Assembly: GCF_002925905.1 (NCBI RefSeq)
Contig: NZ_PRDB01000022.1
Coordinates: 39,033 to 89,487 of the forward strand
Reading direction: 5' to 3'
From: Klebsiella michiganensis
Lineage (GTDB): Bacteria; Pseudomonadota; Gammaproteobacteria; Enterobacterales; Enterobacteriaceae
Length of the DNA stretch: 50,455 nucleotides
The notes below the pieces were generated by a model. The model did not search any database. It was not told the origin of the DNA and saw only the letters and a program-made list of their open reading frames with translations. Within the stretch, counting starts at the first letter, position 1, and each line of letters opens with the position of its first letter. The translations under genes were made by a program, and so were the position numbers. Shown here one piece after another: positions 35,333 to 43,432 of the stretch.

Positions 35333-36028
35333 GTGATTCTTCCCGCGTTTACCCAGGGTATTTATGGTCGTCTGCGTCAGCAGGCCGGCGCCGACTGGCA
35401 GCACTACGTCGCCCACCCCTTCCTGCGCCAGCTCGCCGACGGTACCCTCCCCGAGCCCGCTTTTCGCCGCTATCTGACGCAGGACTATCTGTTTCTGATC
35501 CACTTCGCCCGCAGCTACGCCCTGCTGGTCAGCAAGCTGCGCACCCTGGCGGAAATGCGCGCTGCCGCCGCGTCGATGAACGCCATTCTCGACGAACTGC
35601 CGCTCCACGTTGGCTACTGCCGGGAATGGGGGCTGGATGAAGCGACGATGGCCGCCGAAACGGAAGCCGCGGAAACCGTCAACTACACCCGCTACGTACT
35701 GGACATTGGCCACTCCGGCGACGCCCTGGATCTGCTGGCGGCGCTGATGCCCTGCGTGGCCGGCTACGCGGAAATCGGCCTCGGCCTGCTGCACGATCCG
35801 GCGACCCACTTAGCTGACAATACTTACGCCTCGTGGATCCGCAACTACGGCGATGAGGGTTACCTGAACGGCGTCAATAACGCCATCGGCCTGCTGGAAA
35901 CCCTCTGGCAGCAGCGCGGCGGCGAGGCGCGTTTCGCTGAACTCAGCGCTATTTTCACCACCGCCACGCGTCTGGAGGCTAACTTCTGGCAGATGGGCCT
36001 TAACGCCGTCGCGGAGCGCCCGGCGTGA
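35333..36028 (+). CDS. tenA: TenA-family aminopyrimidine aminohydrolase (thiaminase II)
   Basis: 231 residues, TENA/THI-4 helical fold. Conserved features include YLTQDYLFLIHFAR, and the catalytic Cys141 in LMPCVAGYAEIG, which places it in the Cys-type TenA group. It hydrolyses aminomethyl- or formylaminomethyl-pyrimidine-derived breakdown products to HMP for thiamine synthesis. The GTG start at 35333 is set by AGGAGGT at 35323-35329. First gene of the TPP-riboswitch operon with an uptake system for a pyrimidine precursor, the known thiamine-salvage arrangement. The deformylase YlmB that acts before it is not in this window. Confidence 0.92.
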   Translation: MILPAFTQGIYGRLRQQAGADWQHYVAHPFLRQLADGTLPEPAFRRYLTQDYLFLIHFARSYALLVSKLRTLAEMRAAAASMNAILDELPLHVGYCREWGLDEATMAAETEAAETVNYTRYVLDIGHSGDALDLLAALMPCVAGYAEIGLGLLHDPATHLADNTYASWIRNYGDEGYLNGVNNAIGLLETLWQQRGGEARFAELSAIFTTATRLEANFWQMGLNAVAERPA

Positions 36029-36753
36029 CGGCTCCCGGAATTGAGGTGCACGGCCTGGGCCTGCGCTTTGGCTCGCGGCAGATCTTCGACAATCTGACGT
36101 TCACTATCCCCGGCGGCCAGTGGGTATCGCTGCTGGGGGCCAGCGGCGCCGGAAAGACCAGCCTGCTGCGTATTATCGCCGGGCTGGCAAAAGCCACCGC
36201 CGGTGAGGTTCGCGCCAGCGACGGGCAGCCAATAAACAAGCGGCTGGCGTGGATGGGGCAAAAAGATCTGCTGTATCCGTGGTTAAGCGTGCGCGACAAC
36301 GTCTCGCTTGGCGCGCGTCTGCGCGGGGAGCGCGTGGACCATCGGCGGGTTGCCGAGCTGTTACAGCAGGTTGGCCTTGAACACTGCGCCGGCGACCGCC
36401 CGGCCGCCCTCTCAGGCGGCATGCGCCAGCGTGCGGCGCTGGCGCGTACGCTCTACGAAGACCGGCCCATCGTGCTGATGGACGAGCCCTTTTCCGCGCT
36501 CGACACGATTACCCGCACGCGCATTCAGACCCTGGCCGCCGGGCTGCTGGTAAACCGCACCGTCGTGCTGATCACCCACGACCCGATGGAAGCCTGCCGC
36601 CTGAGCCACCGTCTGCTGGTCCTTTCCCCCGCTCCCGGCGGGATTGACGACGGGCATCACCTCTCCGGCATGCCGCCGCGAACGCCGGACGACCCGGCGC
36701 TGTTGGCCAGCCAGGCGGAGCTGCTGCAACAGCTCATAAGGGCTAACGGATGA
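36025..36753 (+). CDS. thiZ: ABC transporter ATPase for thiamine pyrimidine precursor
   Basis: 242 residues: Walker A GASGAGKTS (about 36-44), Q-loop MGQKDLLYPWL, signature LSGGMRQRAALARTLYEDRP, Walker B IVLMDEPFSALD, switch His in ITHDPMEA. It energises the ThiX permease. It overlaps tenA by 4 bases (GTGA) and thiX by 4 bases (ATGA). Similar ATPases drive nitrate/taurine-type importers; the operon with tenA and a TPP riboswitch assigns it to HMP or formylaminopyrimidine uptake. Confidence 0.9.
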   Translation: MTAPGIEVHGLGLRFGSRQIFDNLTFTIPGGQWVSLLGASGAGKTSLLRIIAGLAKATAGEVRASDGQPINKRLAWMGQKDLLYPWLSVRDNVSLGARLRGERVDHRRVAELLQQVGLEHCAGDRPAALSGGMRQRAALARTLYEDRPIVLMDEPFSALDTITRTRIQTLAAGLLVNRTVVLITHDPMEACRLSHRLLVLSPAPGGIDDGHHLSGMPPRTPDDPALLASQAELLQQLIRANG

Positions 36754-37490
36754 GCGCAAAACTGTTTCGCGCCGCCGTGGTGTTCTGCGGCCTGCTGCTG
36801 CTCTGGTGGCTGGCGACCCGCAGCGGCATTCCCGCTTTCCTGCTGCCTTCACCCGAGGCGGTGGCAAGCGCTCTGTGGGTCAACCGCGCGTACCTCGGCG
36901 AACACACGCTGATCACATTAAGCGAGATCCTCAGCGGCCTCGCGCTCGGCGTTCTGCTCGGCGTGATCCTGGCGCTGTGCATGATTGTCTCGCCTCGCCT
37001 TCAGCGCTGGCTGATGCCGCTGGTGCTGACCAGTCAGGCGATCCCGGTTTTCGCCCTTGCCCCGCTGCTGGTGCTGTGGTTCGGTTTCGGCATGAGCGCT
37101 AAGGTCATGATGGCGGTGCTGGTGATTTTCTTTCCCGTCACCTCAGCGTTTTTTGACGGTCTGCGCCGGGTTAACCACGACTATCTCGATCTGGCACGCA
37201 CGATGGGGGCCTCTTTTGGCGCGCAGCTGCGCCACGTTCGCCTGATGGCTGCCCTTCCGGCCCTCGGTTCCGGCCTGCGGATGGCGGCCGCCGTCGCCCC
37301 CATCGGGGCGATCATCGGCGAATGGGTCGGTTCAGCCGAAGGATTGGGCTACGTGATGCTTAACGCCAACGCCCGTCTGCAAACCGATATCTGCTTTGCG
37401 GCCCTGTTTATTCTGGTGCTACTGACCGTCCTGCTCTGGCTGGCGGTGGATGCTTTCTTACACCGGCTGATTAACTGGACGCCGGAATAA
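36750..37490 (+). CDS. thiX: ABC transporter permease for thiamine pyrimidine precursor
   Basis: 246 residues with about six membrane helices. The EAA-type loop is in DYLDLARTMGASFGAQLRHV, followed by LPALGSGLRMAAAVAPIGAI, typical of SsuC/TauC-like permeases. It forms the membrane channel with ThiZ and receives its ligand from ThiY. It starts in a 4-base overlap with thiZ and ends 24 bases before thiY. Assignment to the thiamine precursor rests on the riboswitch operon. Confidence 0.9.
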   Translation: MSAKLFRAAVVFCGLLLLWWLATRSGIPAFLLPSPEAVASALWVNRAYLGEHTLITLSEILSGLALGVLLGVILALCMIVSPRLQRWLMPLVLTSQAIPVFALAPLLVLWFGFGMSAKVMMAVLVIFFPVTSAFFDGLRRVNHDYLDLARTMGASFGAQLRHVRLMAALPALGSGLRMAAAVAPIGAIIGEWVGSAEGLGYVMLNANARLQTDICFAALFILVLLTVLLWLAVDAFLHRLINWTPE

Positions 37491-37514
37491 CGCTCTTAAA
37501 TAAAAGGACTAACC

Positions 37515-38450
37515 ATGCGTAAACGTGTTTATGCCGGTATGACGCTTGCCGCGCTGTTCAGCGGTCAGGCGCTGGCCAACGAGAAACTCACCCTGGTGCT
37601 GGACTGGTATATCAATCCCGACCACGCGCCGATCCTGGTGGCCGAACAGATTGGCGCCTTTAAAGACGCGGGGCTGGACGTCAAGATTGTGCCGCCGTCC
37701 GACCCGGCGCTGCCGCCGCGGCTGGTCGCCGCCCGCCAGGCGGACCTGGCGATTACCTACCAGCCGCAGGTGCATTTTTTTGCTGATGAAGGGCTGCCGC
37801 TGGTCCGCGTCGGCACGCTGATTAATTCGCCGCTGAATACGGTGATCGCGCTGGATAAAAGCATAAAATCTCCCGCCGATCTGCAGGGCAAAAAAGTGGG
37901 GTATTCGGTGAGCGGCATCGAACAGGCGACGCTGGCCACCATGGCGCAGCATGCGAAAATCGATCCCAAAAGCATCAAGCTCATCAATGTTAACTTCCAG
38001 CTGACCAGCGCCCTGCTGGCCGGACAGGTCGACGCGGTCATTGGCGGCTATCGTAATATCGAAGCGCTGGAGCTGAAGCTGCAGGGGAAAGATCCGCAGG
38101 TGATGAACGTTGAGGATTACGGCGTACCGGCCTACGACGAGCTGGTGATTGTCGCCAACCGGGATGAAGTCCACGCGGCGAAAATCAGGGCCTTCCTCAA
38201 GGCGCTGCAAAAAGGCGTCGCTTACCTGCGCGCTCACCCGCAGGAAACCTGGCAGACGTTTGCCGCCGCGCATCCCGAGCTCAACACCGAACTGAACAAG
38301 CAGGCATGGCTGAAAACCCTTCCTCTGTTTGCCAGCGATCCGGCGGCGCTGGATAAACCACGGTATGAAGCTTATGAACAGTTTTTATATAACAATAAGT
38401 TGGTGAAAAAAGTCACACCTTTAACAAATTATGCGGTTGAGCTGCATTGA
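37515..38450 (+). CDS. thiY: periplasmic pyrimidine-precursor-binding protein
   Basis: 311 residues with a signal peptide (MRKRVYAGMTLAALFSGQALA, cut near residue 21). NMT1/THI5-like fold (PF09084): LVLDWYINPDHAPILVAEQI at the start of the mature protein is the hallmark of THI5/ThiY proteins, followed by GYSVSGIEQATLATM and QVDAVIGGYRNIEAL. It binds formylaminopyrimidine or HMP and delivers it to ThiX/ThiZ. Last gene of the operon, followed by a hairpin at 38458-38488. Confidence 0.92.
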   Translation: MRKRVYAGMTLAALFSGQALANEKLTLVLDWYINPDHAPILVAEQIGAFKDAGLDVKIVPPSDPALPPRLVAARQADLAITYQPQVHFFADEGLPLVRVGTLINSPLNTVIALDKSIKSPADLQGKKVGYSVSGIEQATLATMAQHAKIDPKSIKLINVNFQLTSALLAGQVDAVIGGYRNIEALELKLQGKDPQVMNVEDYGVPAYDELVIVANRDEVHAAKIRAFLKALQKGVAYLRAHPQETWQTFAAAHPELNTELNKQAWLKTLPLFASDPAALDKPRYEAYEQFLYNNKLVKKVTPLTNYAVELH

Positions 38451-38457
38451 GTCATGC

Positions 38458-38488
38458 CATTGCTGGCGGAAACTTTTCGCCAGCAATG
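38458..38488 (+). terminator. hairpin terminator after thiY
   Basis: CATTGCTGGCG (38458-38468) pairs perfectly with CGCCAGCAATG (38478-38488) across a 9-base loop, 8 bases after the thiY stop. It ends the TPP operon although no long U-tract follows. Confidence 0.65.
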
Positions 38489-38757
38489 CCCGCCCGGCAG
38501 TATTAAAAAACGAGAAACTTCCTCACTAATAATTACAATTTTAAAGGTCTTTTATCCTTTAAAACACCTGATTTAAATCAAATGGTTACGTTGGTTTTTG
38601 CCTGTGTAAAAATAACGTAAATATACCTTAATCAATAAAACGTTGAATGCGTATCTAAAAAGCCATATATTGTGCCCGCTTTAATGCATGGCGATTCAAT
38701 TTCTTACACCAATTTATTCAACCAGCGCTCAACCGTAACGCTGGTTGTGGGAGTGAT
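38489..38757 (+). promoter_or_regulatory. AT-rich control region of dat-ddc with FNR-like site
   Basis: About 270 AT-rich bases between the thiY terminator and dat, with no gene I can support. CTGAT-TTAA-ATCAA at 38568-38581 is one base from the FNR consensus TTGAT-N4-ATCAA, which suggests oxygen control. Several TATA-like stretches follow at 38610-38680, but no single promoter stands out. Confidence 0.45.
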
Positions 38758-40143
38758 ATGATGACGGATAAAGTCCGTATTGATACTTTAGGCGCAGATT
38801 TATTAGATGCAAACAACGATACCTTTTTGGCCCGTCAGGCTGAATTCGAATCGAATGTCAGGAGCTACCCGCGCAAGCTGCCCCTTGCGATTACCAAAGC
38901 GGAAGGCGTCTGGCTGACCGATGCGGATAATAAACAGTATCTGGACTGCCTTGCCGGCGCAGGTACTCTGGCACTCGGCCACAACCACCCTGATGTGCTG
39001 CAGAGCATCCAAAGTGTCATTACCAGCGGCTTGCCGTTACATACTCTCGATCTGACCACTCCGTTAAAAGATCGCTTCTCTGAATACCTGCTTTCCCTGC
39101 TGCCGGGCGAAGGCAAAGAATACTGCCTGCAGTTCACCGGTCCGTCCGGCGCTGACGCCGTGGAAGCGGCGCTGAAGCTGGCGAAAAAATACACCGGCCG
39201 TTCTTCCGTGATCAGCTTCTCCGGCGGCTACCATGGAATGACCCACGGCGCGCTGTCCGTCACCGGCAACCTGTCGCCAAAAGCGGCGGTTAACGGCATG
39301 ATGCCGGAAGTGCAGTTTATGCCTTACCCGCACCAGTACCGCTGCCCGCTGGGTATCGGCGGTGAAGCCGGCGTGAAAGCGCTGACTTACTACTTCGAAA
39401 ACCTGATCAATGACGTCGAAAGCGGCGTGCGTAAACCGGCGGCGGTGATCCTGGAAGCCGTTCAGGGTGAAGGCGGCGTGAACCCGGCTCCGGTCGAGTG
39501 GCTGCAGCGCATCCGTAAAGTGACTCAGGAACACGGCATTCTGCTGATCATCGATGAAGTTCAGGCTGGCTTTGCGCGTACCGGTAAATTCTTCGCCTTC
39601 GAACACGCGGGCATCGAGCCGGACATTATCGTGATGTCGAAAGCCGTTGGCGGCGGTCTGCCGCTGGCCGTTCTCGGTATCAAAAAGCAGTTCGACGCCT
39701 GGGAACCGGGTCACCATACCGGCACCTTCCGCGGCAACCAGCTGGCGATGGCCACCGGCCTGACCACCCTGCGCCACCTGAAAGACAATAACATTGCGGA
39801 TAAAACCGCCGCTCAGGGCGAATGGCTGAAAGGCAAGCTGGCCGAGATGCAGAAACGCTATCCGGTGATCGGCCACGTTCGCGGTCTGGGCCTGATGATC
39901 GGCATCGAGATCGTTAAACCGAACGAAGCGCCGGACCACATGGGCTGCTACCCGGCGGATGGCGAACTCTCCGCGCTGCTGCAGAAGAAATGCTTCGAAG
40001 CGGGTCTGATCCTCGAGCGCGGCGGCCGCCACGGCTGCGTGCTGCGTCTGCTGCCGTCCCTGCTGATCAGCAACGCTGAGCTGGAAATTTTCTTCGACAA
40101 ATTTGAACAGGCCCTGCTGGCCGCCGGCGTAAAACCGGTCTGA
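38758..40143 (+). CDS. dat: diaminobutyrate--2-oxoglutarate aminotransferase
   Basis: 461-residue class III PLP aminotransferase. Key residues: Asp266 in [10 protein letters not shown] and Schiff-base Lys295 in [10 protein letters not shown]; the glycine loop is [15 protein letters not shown]. It makes L-2,4-diaminobutyrate from aspartate semialdehyde with glutamate as donor. Close resemblance to Dat of Acinetobacter-type dat-ddc operons and the ddc gene 18 bases downstream fix the assignment. The start is ATG 38758 with GGGAG 5 bases upstream (a second ATG follows). Together with Ddc it yields 1,3-diaminopropane. A potential FNR site lies upstream. Confidence 0.93.
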   Translation: MMTDKVRIDTLGADLLDANNDTFLARQAEFESNVRSYPRKLPLAITKAEGVWLTDADNKQYLDCLAGAGTLALGHNHPDVLQSIQSVITSGLPLHTLDLTTPLKDRFSEYLLSLLPGEGKEYCLQFTGPSGADAVEAALKLAKKYTGRSSVISFSGGYHGMTHGALSVTGNLSPKAAVNGMMPEVQFMPYPHQYRCPLGIGGEAGVKALTYYFENLINDVESGVRKPAAVILEAVQGEGGVNPAPVEWLQRIRKVTQEHGILLIIDEVQAGFARTGKFFAFEHAGIEPDIIVMSKAVGGGLPLAVLGIKKQFDAWEPGHHTGTFRGNQLAMATGLTTLRHLKDNNIADKTAAQGEWLKGKLAEMQKRYPVIGHVRGLGLMIGIEIVKPNEAPDHMGCYPADGELSALLQKKCFEAGLILERGGRHGCVLRLLPSLLISNAELEIFFDKFEQALLAAGVKPV

Positions 40144-40161
40144 GTGGAGTAAGTGACCGCA

Positions 40162-41634
40162 ATGTCCAAGTTGAATCCGATTCTTGCTGGTTCCGCGCAA
40201 AGTATTGATGCCTATCAGCAAGCGATCGCCCAGACCAGCCAGGCGGTAGCGCAGTGGCTGCAGCAGCCTGAAATGTATCAGGGGAAAAGCGTTGACGAAC
40301 TGCGTGAGCGTATCACCCTTGATTTCAACGAACAGGGTCTGGGCAACCAGGCGGCGATTGAACGTGCGATCGAGTACTTCCTGAAAGACAGCCTGTCGGT
40401 ACATCACCCGCAGTGCGTAGCGCATCTGCACTGCCCGAGCCTGGTGATTAGCCAGGCGGCGGAAGTGCTGATTAACGCCACCAACCAGAGCATGGACTCC
40501 TGGGACCAAAGCCCGTCAGCCACCATCATCGAGATCAAGCTGATTGAATGGCTGCGCGATCAGGTCGGCTACGGTGCCGGCGATGCGGGCGTTTTCACCA
40601 GCGGCGGCACCCAGAGCAACATGATGGGCCTGATGCTGGCGCGCGATGCCTTCTTTGCCCGCCGGGGTCATTCCATCCAGCAGGATGGTCTGCCGGGCGA
40701 TATTCGTCAGTACAAAGTGCTGTGTTCAGAAAACGCCCACTTCTCGGTGCAGAAGAACATGGCGCTGATGGGCCTCGGCTACCGTTCCGTGACGCTGGTG
40801 AAAACCGACGAATTCGCGCGGATGGACGTGGCGGATCTGAAAGCGAAAATCGCCGAGGCGCAGGCTAACGGTGAACAGATTATGGCCATCGTCGCCACCG
40901 CCGGCACCACCGACGCGGGGGCAATCGACCCGCTGCGCGAGATTGCGGCCGTCGCGGCTGAGCACCAGATCTGGCTGCACGTTGACGCGGCCTGGGGCGG
41001 CGCCCTGCTGATGTCCGAGAAGTATCGCGATCGTCTGGACGGCATTGACTTAGTGGACTCCATCACCCTGGATTTCCACAAGCAGTTCTTCCAGACCATC
41101 AGCTGCGGCGCGTTTCTGTTAAAAGAAGCCCGCCACTATGAGCTGATGCGCTATCAGGCGGCCTATCTGAACTCTGAGTTCGATGAAGAGCACGGCGTAC
41201 CGAACCTGGTATCCAAATCGCTGCAGACCACCCGCCGCTTCGACGCGCTGAAGCTGTGGATGGGCCTGGAGGCGCTGGGCCAGAAGCAGTACGCGGAAAT
41301 CATCGATCACGGCGTGACGATGACGCTGAACGTGGCGGATTACGTCAAAACGCAGCCGACGCTGGAGCTGGTCATGCAGCCGCAGCTGGCGAGCGTGCTG
41401 TTCCGTTCCCGTCCGCAGCAGATGGCGGGCAGCGACGATGCCGCGATCGCCCTGCTCAACCAGCGGGTTGGCGATGCGCTGCTGGCTTCCGGTCGCGCTA
41501 ACGTCGGCGTGACCGAGCACAACGGCGTCACCTGTCTGAAGCTGACGCTGCTGAACCCGATCGTGACGTTAGAGGACGTGAAGGTGCTGCTGAGTCTGGT
41601 AGAACGTACCGCCCAGGAGCTGCTGGCGCAGTAA
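40162..41634 (+). CDS. ddc: L-2,4-diaminobutyrate decarboxylase
   Basis: 490-residue PLP-dependent group II decarboxylase. The cofactor Lys is at about 307 in SITLDFHKQFFQT, preceded by LHVDAAWGGALLMS with the Asp that contacts the PLP nitrogen and by the His in CSENAHFSVQK. It decarboxylates diaminobutyrate to 1,3-diaminopropane, a minor polyamine. The ATG at 40162 is the conventional start (MSKLNPILAG); a GTG at 40153 is closer to GGAG and remains possible. Co-transcribed with dat and ended by a strong terminator. Confidence 0.93.
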   Translation: MSKLNPILAGSAQSIDAYQQAIAQTSQAVAQWLQQPEMYQGKSVDELRERITLDFNEQGLGNQAAIERAIEYFLKDSLSVHHPQCVAHLHCPSLVISQAAEVLINATNQSMDSWDQSPSATIIEIKLIEWLRDQVGYGAGDAGVFTSGGTQSNMMGLMLARDAFFARRGHSIQQDGLPGDIRQYKVLCSENAHFSVQKNMALMGLGYRSVTLVKTDEFARMDVADLKAKIAEAQANGEQIMAIVATAGTTDAGAIDPLREIAAVAAEHQIWLHVDAAWGGALLMSEKYRDRLDGIDLVDSITLDFHKQFFQTISCGAFLLKEARHYELMRYQAAYLNSEFDEEHGVPNLVSKSLQTTRRFDALKLWMGLEALGQKQYAEIIDHGVTMTLNVADYVKTQPTLELVMQPQLASVLFRSRPQQMAGSDDAAIALLNQRVGDALLASGRANVGVTEHNGVTCLKLTLLNPIVTLEDVKVLLSLVERTAQELLAQ

Positions 41635-41656
41635 ATTTGTTTTCGCATTAACCTTG

Positions 41657-41687
41657 AAAGCCGATAACTCACCTTATCGGCTTTTTT
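41657..41687 (+). terminator. rho-independent terminator of dat-ddc
   Basis: AAAGCCGATAA (41657-41667) pairs with TTATCGGCTTT (41674-41684) over a 6-base loop and runs into a T-tract (CTTTTTTATT). A standard intrinsic terminator 22 bases after the ddc stop. Confidence 0.9.
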
Positions 41688-41709
41688 ATTGGTTTTTCGC
41701 CCTGAATTT

Positions 41710-41722
41710 GTGACGTTGTCAC
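41710..41722. repeat. GTGAC-N3-GTCAC palindrome, copy 2
   Basis: GTGACGTTGTCAC (flanked TT..AA, so TGTGACGTTGTCACA) just after the ddc terminator. Same element, inverted, as at 35094-35106. It would be a CRP site if its spacer were six rather than five. Confidence 0.6.
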
Positions 41723-41733
41723 AATATTGAGGC

Positions 41734-41875
41734 TACCGGCCTGAAGATGGCTGTGAACCTGTAGCCCGGACAGGTGCGCAGCACCGCCTCCGGGTATTCT
41801 GCCACTCAGCGCTCTTCTCCCGGGGGCGGCGCAAAGCGCCTGCCCGGGCTACCGGCCCGATGATAGCTGTGCGCA
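41734..41875. repeat. REP/BIME-like inverted and direct repeat cluster
   Basis: Two imperfect copies of a GTAGCCCGG(A/G)CAGG element face each other: 41761-41796 on the plus strand and 41817-41852 on the minus strand. Each can form a G+C-rich hairpin. Flanking them are two direct copies of CTACCGGCC(T/C)GA-AT-GCTGTG (about 41734-41755 and 41850-41871), and GTGCGCAGCACCGCC occurs twice. Together this is a mosaic of repetitive extragenic palindromic DNA of the kind common between enterobacterial genes. Confidence 0.7.
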
Positions 41876-41927
41876 GCACCGCCTTCCAGAGGCGTTGTAT
41901 CTGCGCCGGGCGTGACATGGCGGGATG

Positions 41928-41974
41928 TTGTCGCACCGTGTATCGACTCTCCTTTCCGATACACGGTGCGACAA
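41928..41974 (-). repeat. perfect 18-bp inverted repeat
   Basis: TTGTCGCACCGTGTATCG (41928-41945) and its exact reverse complement (41957-41974) around an 11-base loop, ending 2 bases before the stop of the SDR gene (minus strand). It would form a very stable hairpin at the 3' end of that mRNA. There is no T-tract in the minus direction, so it may be an mRNA stabiliser or a mobile repeat unit as well as a terminator. Confidence 0.7.
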
Positions 41975-41976
41975 AC

Positions 41977-42765
41977 TCACGATCGCGACAGGTAACGGGC
42001 CGCGGGTTCAGATTGCGCAAAGCCGGGGAGCATGGCCTGACGCGTCGCGTTCAGCGTCTGCCACTGCGTTTCATCATGCAGCGGCGGTATGGTCACCGAT
42101 TCGCGGCGGTCGAACCCCACCAGGGCGGCATCCACCAGTTTATCCACCTCCATGACGCCGGGAATGGTATCCACGTCTTTGCCGCTGTGCTGCCAAATCT
42201 CGGTGCGCGTTGCCGCCGGCAGTACCGCCTGAACGTATACGCCTTTCGCGCTCAGCTCAACGTCGAGTCCCTGCGAGAGAAACAGCACAAAGGCTTTCGT
42301 GGCGCCGTAGACGGTCAACCCCATTTCCGGACCCAGCCCAACGACCGACGCAATGTTGACAATCGCCCCCTCTCCGGCCTCGGCCAGACGCGGCGCGATC
42401 GCGTTCGCCAGGCGAGCCACTGAGGTCACGTTGAGGGTAATCAGGCGAGTGATATCGTCACTGCTCTGATGGAGGAAATCACCGGGAATCGAGGTGCCGG
42501 CATTGTTGACCAGAATCCTGATACGCGCGTCTTCCCGCAGCCGCTGCTCCACGGCGGCGATGTCGCTATCCTGGGTTAAGTCGGCCTGCAGGATGTCGAC
42601 CTGAACGCCGGTTTCGTCGCGCAGCCGCTCGGCCAGCGCCGTCAGCCGCTCGTGATTACGCGCGACCAGCACCAGGTCATGGCCGCGGCGGGCAAAACGT
42701 TCGGCATAGACTGCGCCAATTCCGGTCGATGCGCCGGTTACCAGCACCGCTGATTCACTGCTCAT
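41977..42765 (-). CDS. SDR-family oxidoreductase
   Basis: 262-residue short-chain dehydrogenase. NAD(P) motif TGASTGIG (about 9-16), NNAG near residue 87, catalytic Ser in NIASVVG and the Tyr-x-x-x-Lys in VYGATKA. The C-terminal substrate lid (about 180-262) is of the classical type; the substrate is unknown. GAGGAG at 42773-42778 is 7 bases before the ATG at 42765, which rules out the longer upstream starts in the same frame. It is divergent from a TetR regulator, with two matching operators between, so it is almost certainly that regulator's target. Confidence 0.88.
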   Translation of the reverse strand: MSSESAVLVTGASTGIGAVYAERFARRGHDLVLVARNHERLTALAERLRDETGVQVDILQADLTQDSDIAAVEQRLREDARIRILVNNAGTSIPGDFLHQSSDDITRLITLNVTSVARLANAIAPRLAEAGEGAIVNIASVVGLGPEMGLTVYGATKAFVLFLSQGLDVELSAKGVYVQAVLPAATRTEIWQHSGKDVDTIPGVMEVDKLVDAALVGFDRRESVTIPPLHDETQWQTLNATRQAMLPGFAQSEPAARYLSRS

Positions 42766-42781
42766 AGGTGTACTCCTCAAT

Positions 42782-42807
42782 TTATACATGATGGTCGTCA
42801 TGTATAA
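42782..42807. promoter_or_regulatory. TetR-type operator, site 1 (near the SDR start)
   Basis: TTATACATGA and TCATGTATAA, perfect 10-bp arms around TGGTCG. It lies 17 bases upstream of the SDR start codon, just beyond its ribosome binding site. The core ATGATGGTCGTCAT matches the second site except for one base. Confidence 0.75.
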
Positions 42808-42840
42808 TGGCACGGGCTGGGTATGCTGTAAATAATGTTA

Positions 42841-42856
42841 TATGATGGTCATCATA
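42841..42856. promoter_or_regulatory. TetR-type operator, site 2 (near the tetR start)
   Basis: TATGATG-GT-CATCATA, sharing ATGATGGTC(A/G)TCAT with site 1. It lies 26 bases before the tetR start. Two near-identical palindromes in one divergent spacer indicate that the TetR protein represses both itself and the SDR gene. Confidence 0.75.
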
Positions 42857-42881
42857 AATAATTTCGCAGCAGGACGACGCC

Positions 42882-43430
42882 ATGAGAGTGAGCAGAAAAC
42901 AGGTTGAAGAGAATAAGCAGACAATCCTGACCGCCGCCGGGCGGTTGTTTCGCGAGCGGGGTTTTGACGCGGTCACGGTCACCGATATTATGAAATCAGC
43001 CGGTCTGACCCACGGCGGATTCTACGGCTACTTCAAATCGAAGGATGACCTGATCGCCCAAACCCTCGCGGAACTGAAGATGGAGAACGACGTGGCGAAA
43101 AACGACGTCGTCGCGCAAATCGAGCGTTATCTTTCCCCCGAACATCGGGATAATTTTGCCAGCGGCTGCCCGCTGGCGGCGCTGGCGGCGGAGACCATCC
43201 GTCAGTCCGAACCCGCGCGTGACGAAATGAGCGCGCGGCTGCAGCAGCAGATAGCGCAGCTCAGTGAAGCGATGGATGATCGGGACGCTCAAGCCAGCCG
43301 CCGCGCGGCGATTGGCAGCTGGTCGGCCATGGTCGGCGCGTTAATTCTGGCGCGGATGACCGCGGATTCAACGTTTTCCGACGAAATCCTCGGTGAAACG
43401 GCGGCCTGGCTCGCGGAAAAACAGCGCTGA
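42882..43430 (+). CDS. TetR-family transcriptional repressor
   Basis: 182 residues. TetR HTH at about 10-55: ILTAAGRLFRERGFDAV then DIMKSAGLTHGGFYGYFKSK; the GGFYGYF version is typical of the group that senses electrophiles or aldehydes, and the C-terminal part carries the lone Cys in NFASGCPLAALAAE, a possible redox or electrophile sensor, as in NemR-like proteins (inference). Divergent from the SDR gene, with two matching palindromic operators between. Its stop is 2 bases from the convergent amidotransferase stop. Confidence 0.88.
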   Translation: MRVSRKQVEENKQTILTAAGRLFRERGFDAVTVTDIMKSAGLTHGGFYGYFKSKDDLIAQTLAELKMENDVAKNDVVAQIERYLSPEHRDNFASGCPLAALAAETIRQSEPARDEMSARLQQQIAQLSEAMDDRDAQASRRAAIGSWSAMVGALILARMTADSTFSDEILGETAAWLAEKQR

Positions 43431-43432
43431 GG

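Noticed and set aside
39064..40509. 481-codon open frame antisense to dat
   Set aside because: Lies opposite a certain gene in G+C-rich DNA; the protein is low in recognisable motifs and has no good ribosome binding site.
41710..41722. CRP site
   Set aside because: The half-sites are five bases apart, but CRP needs six.
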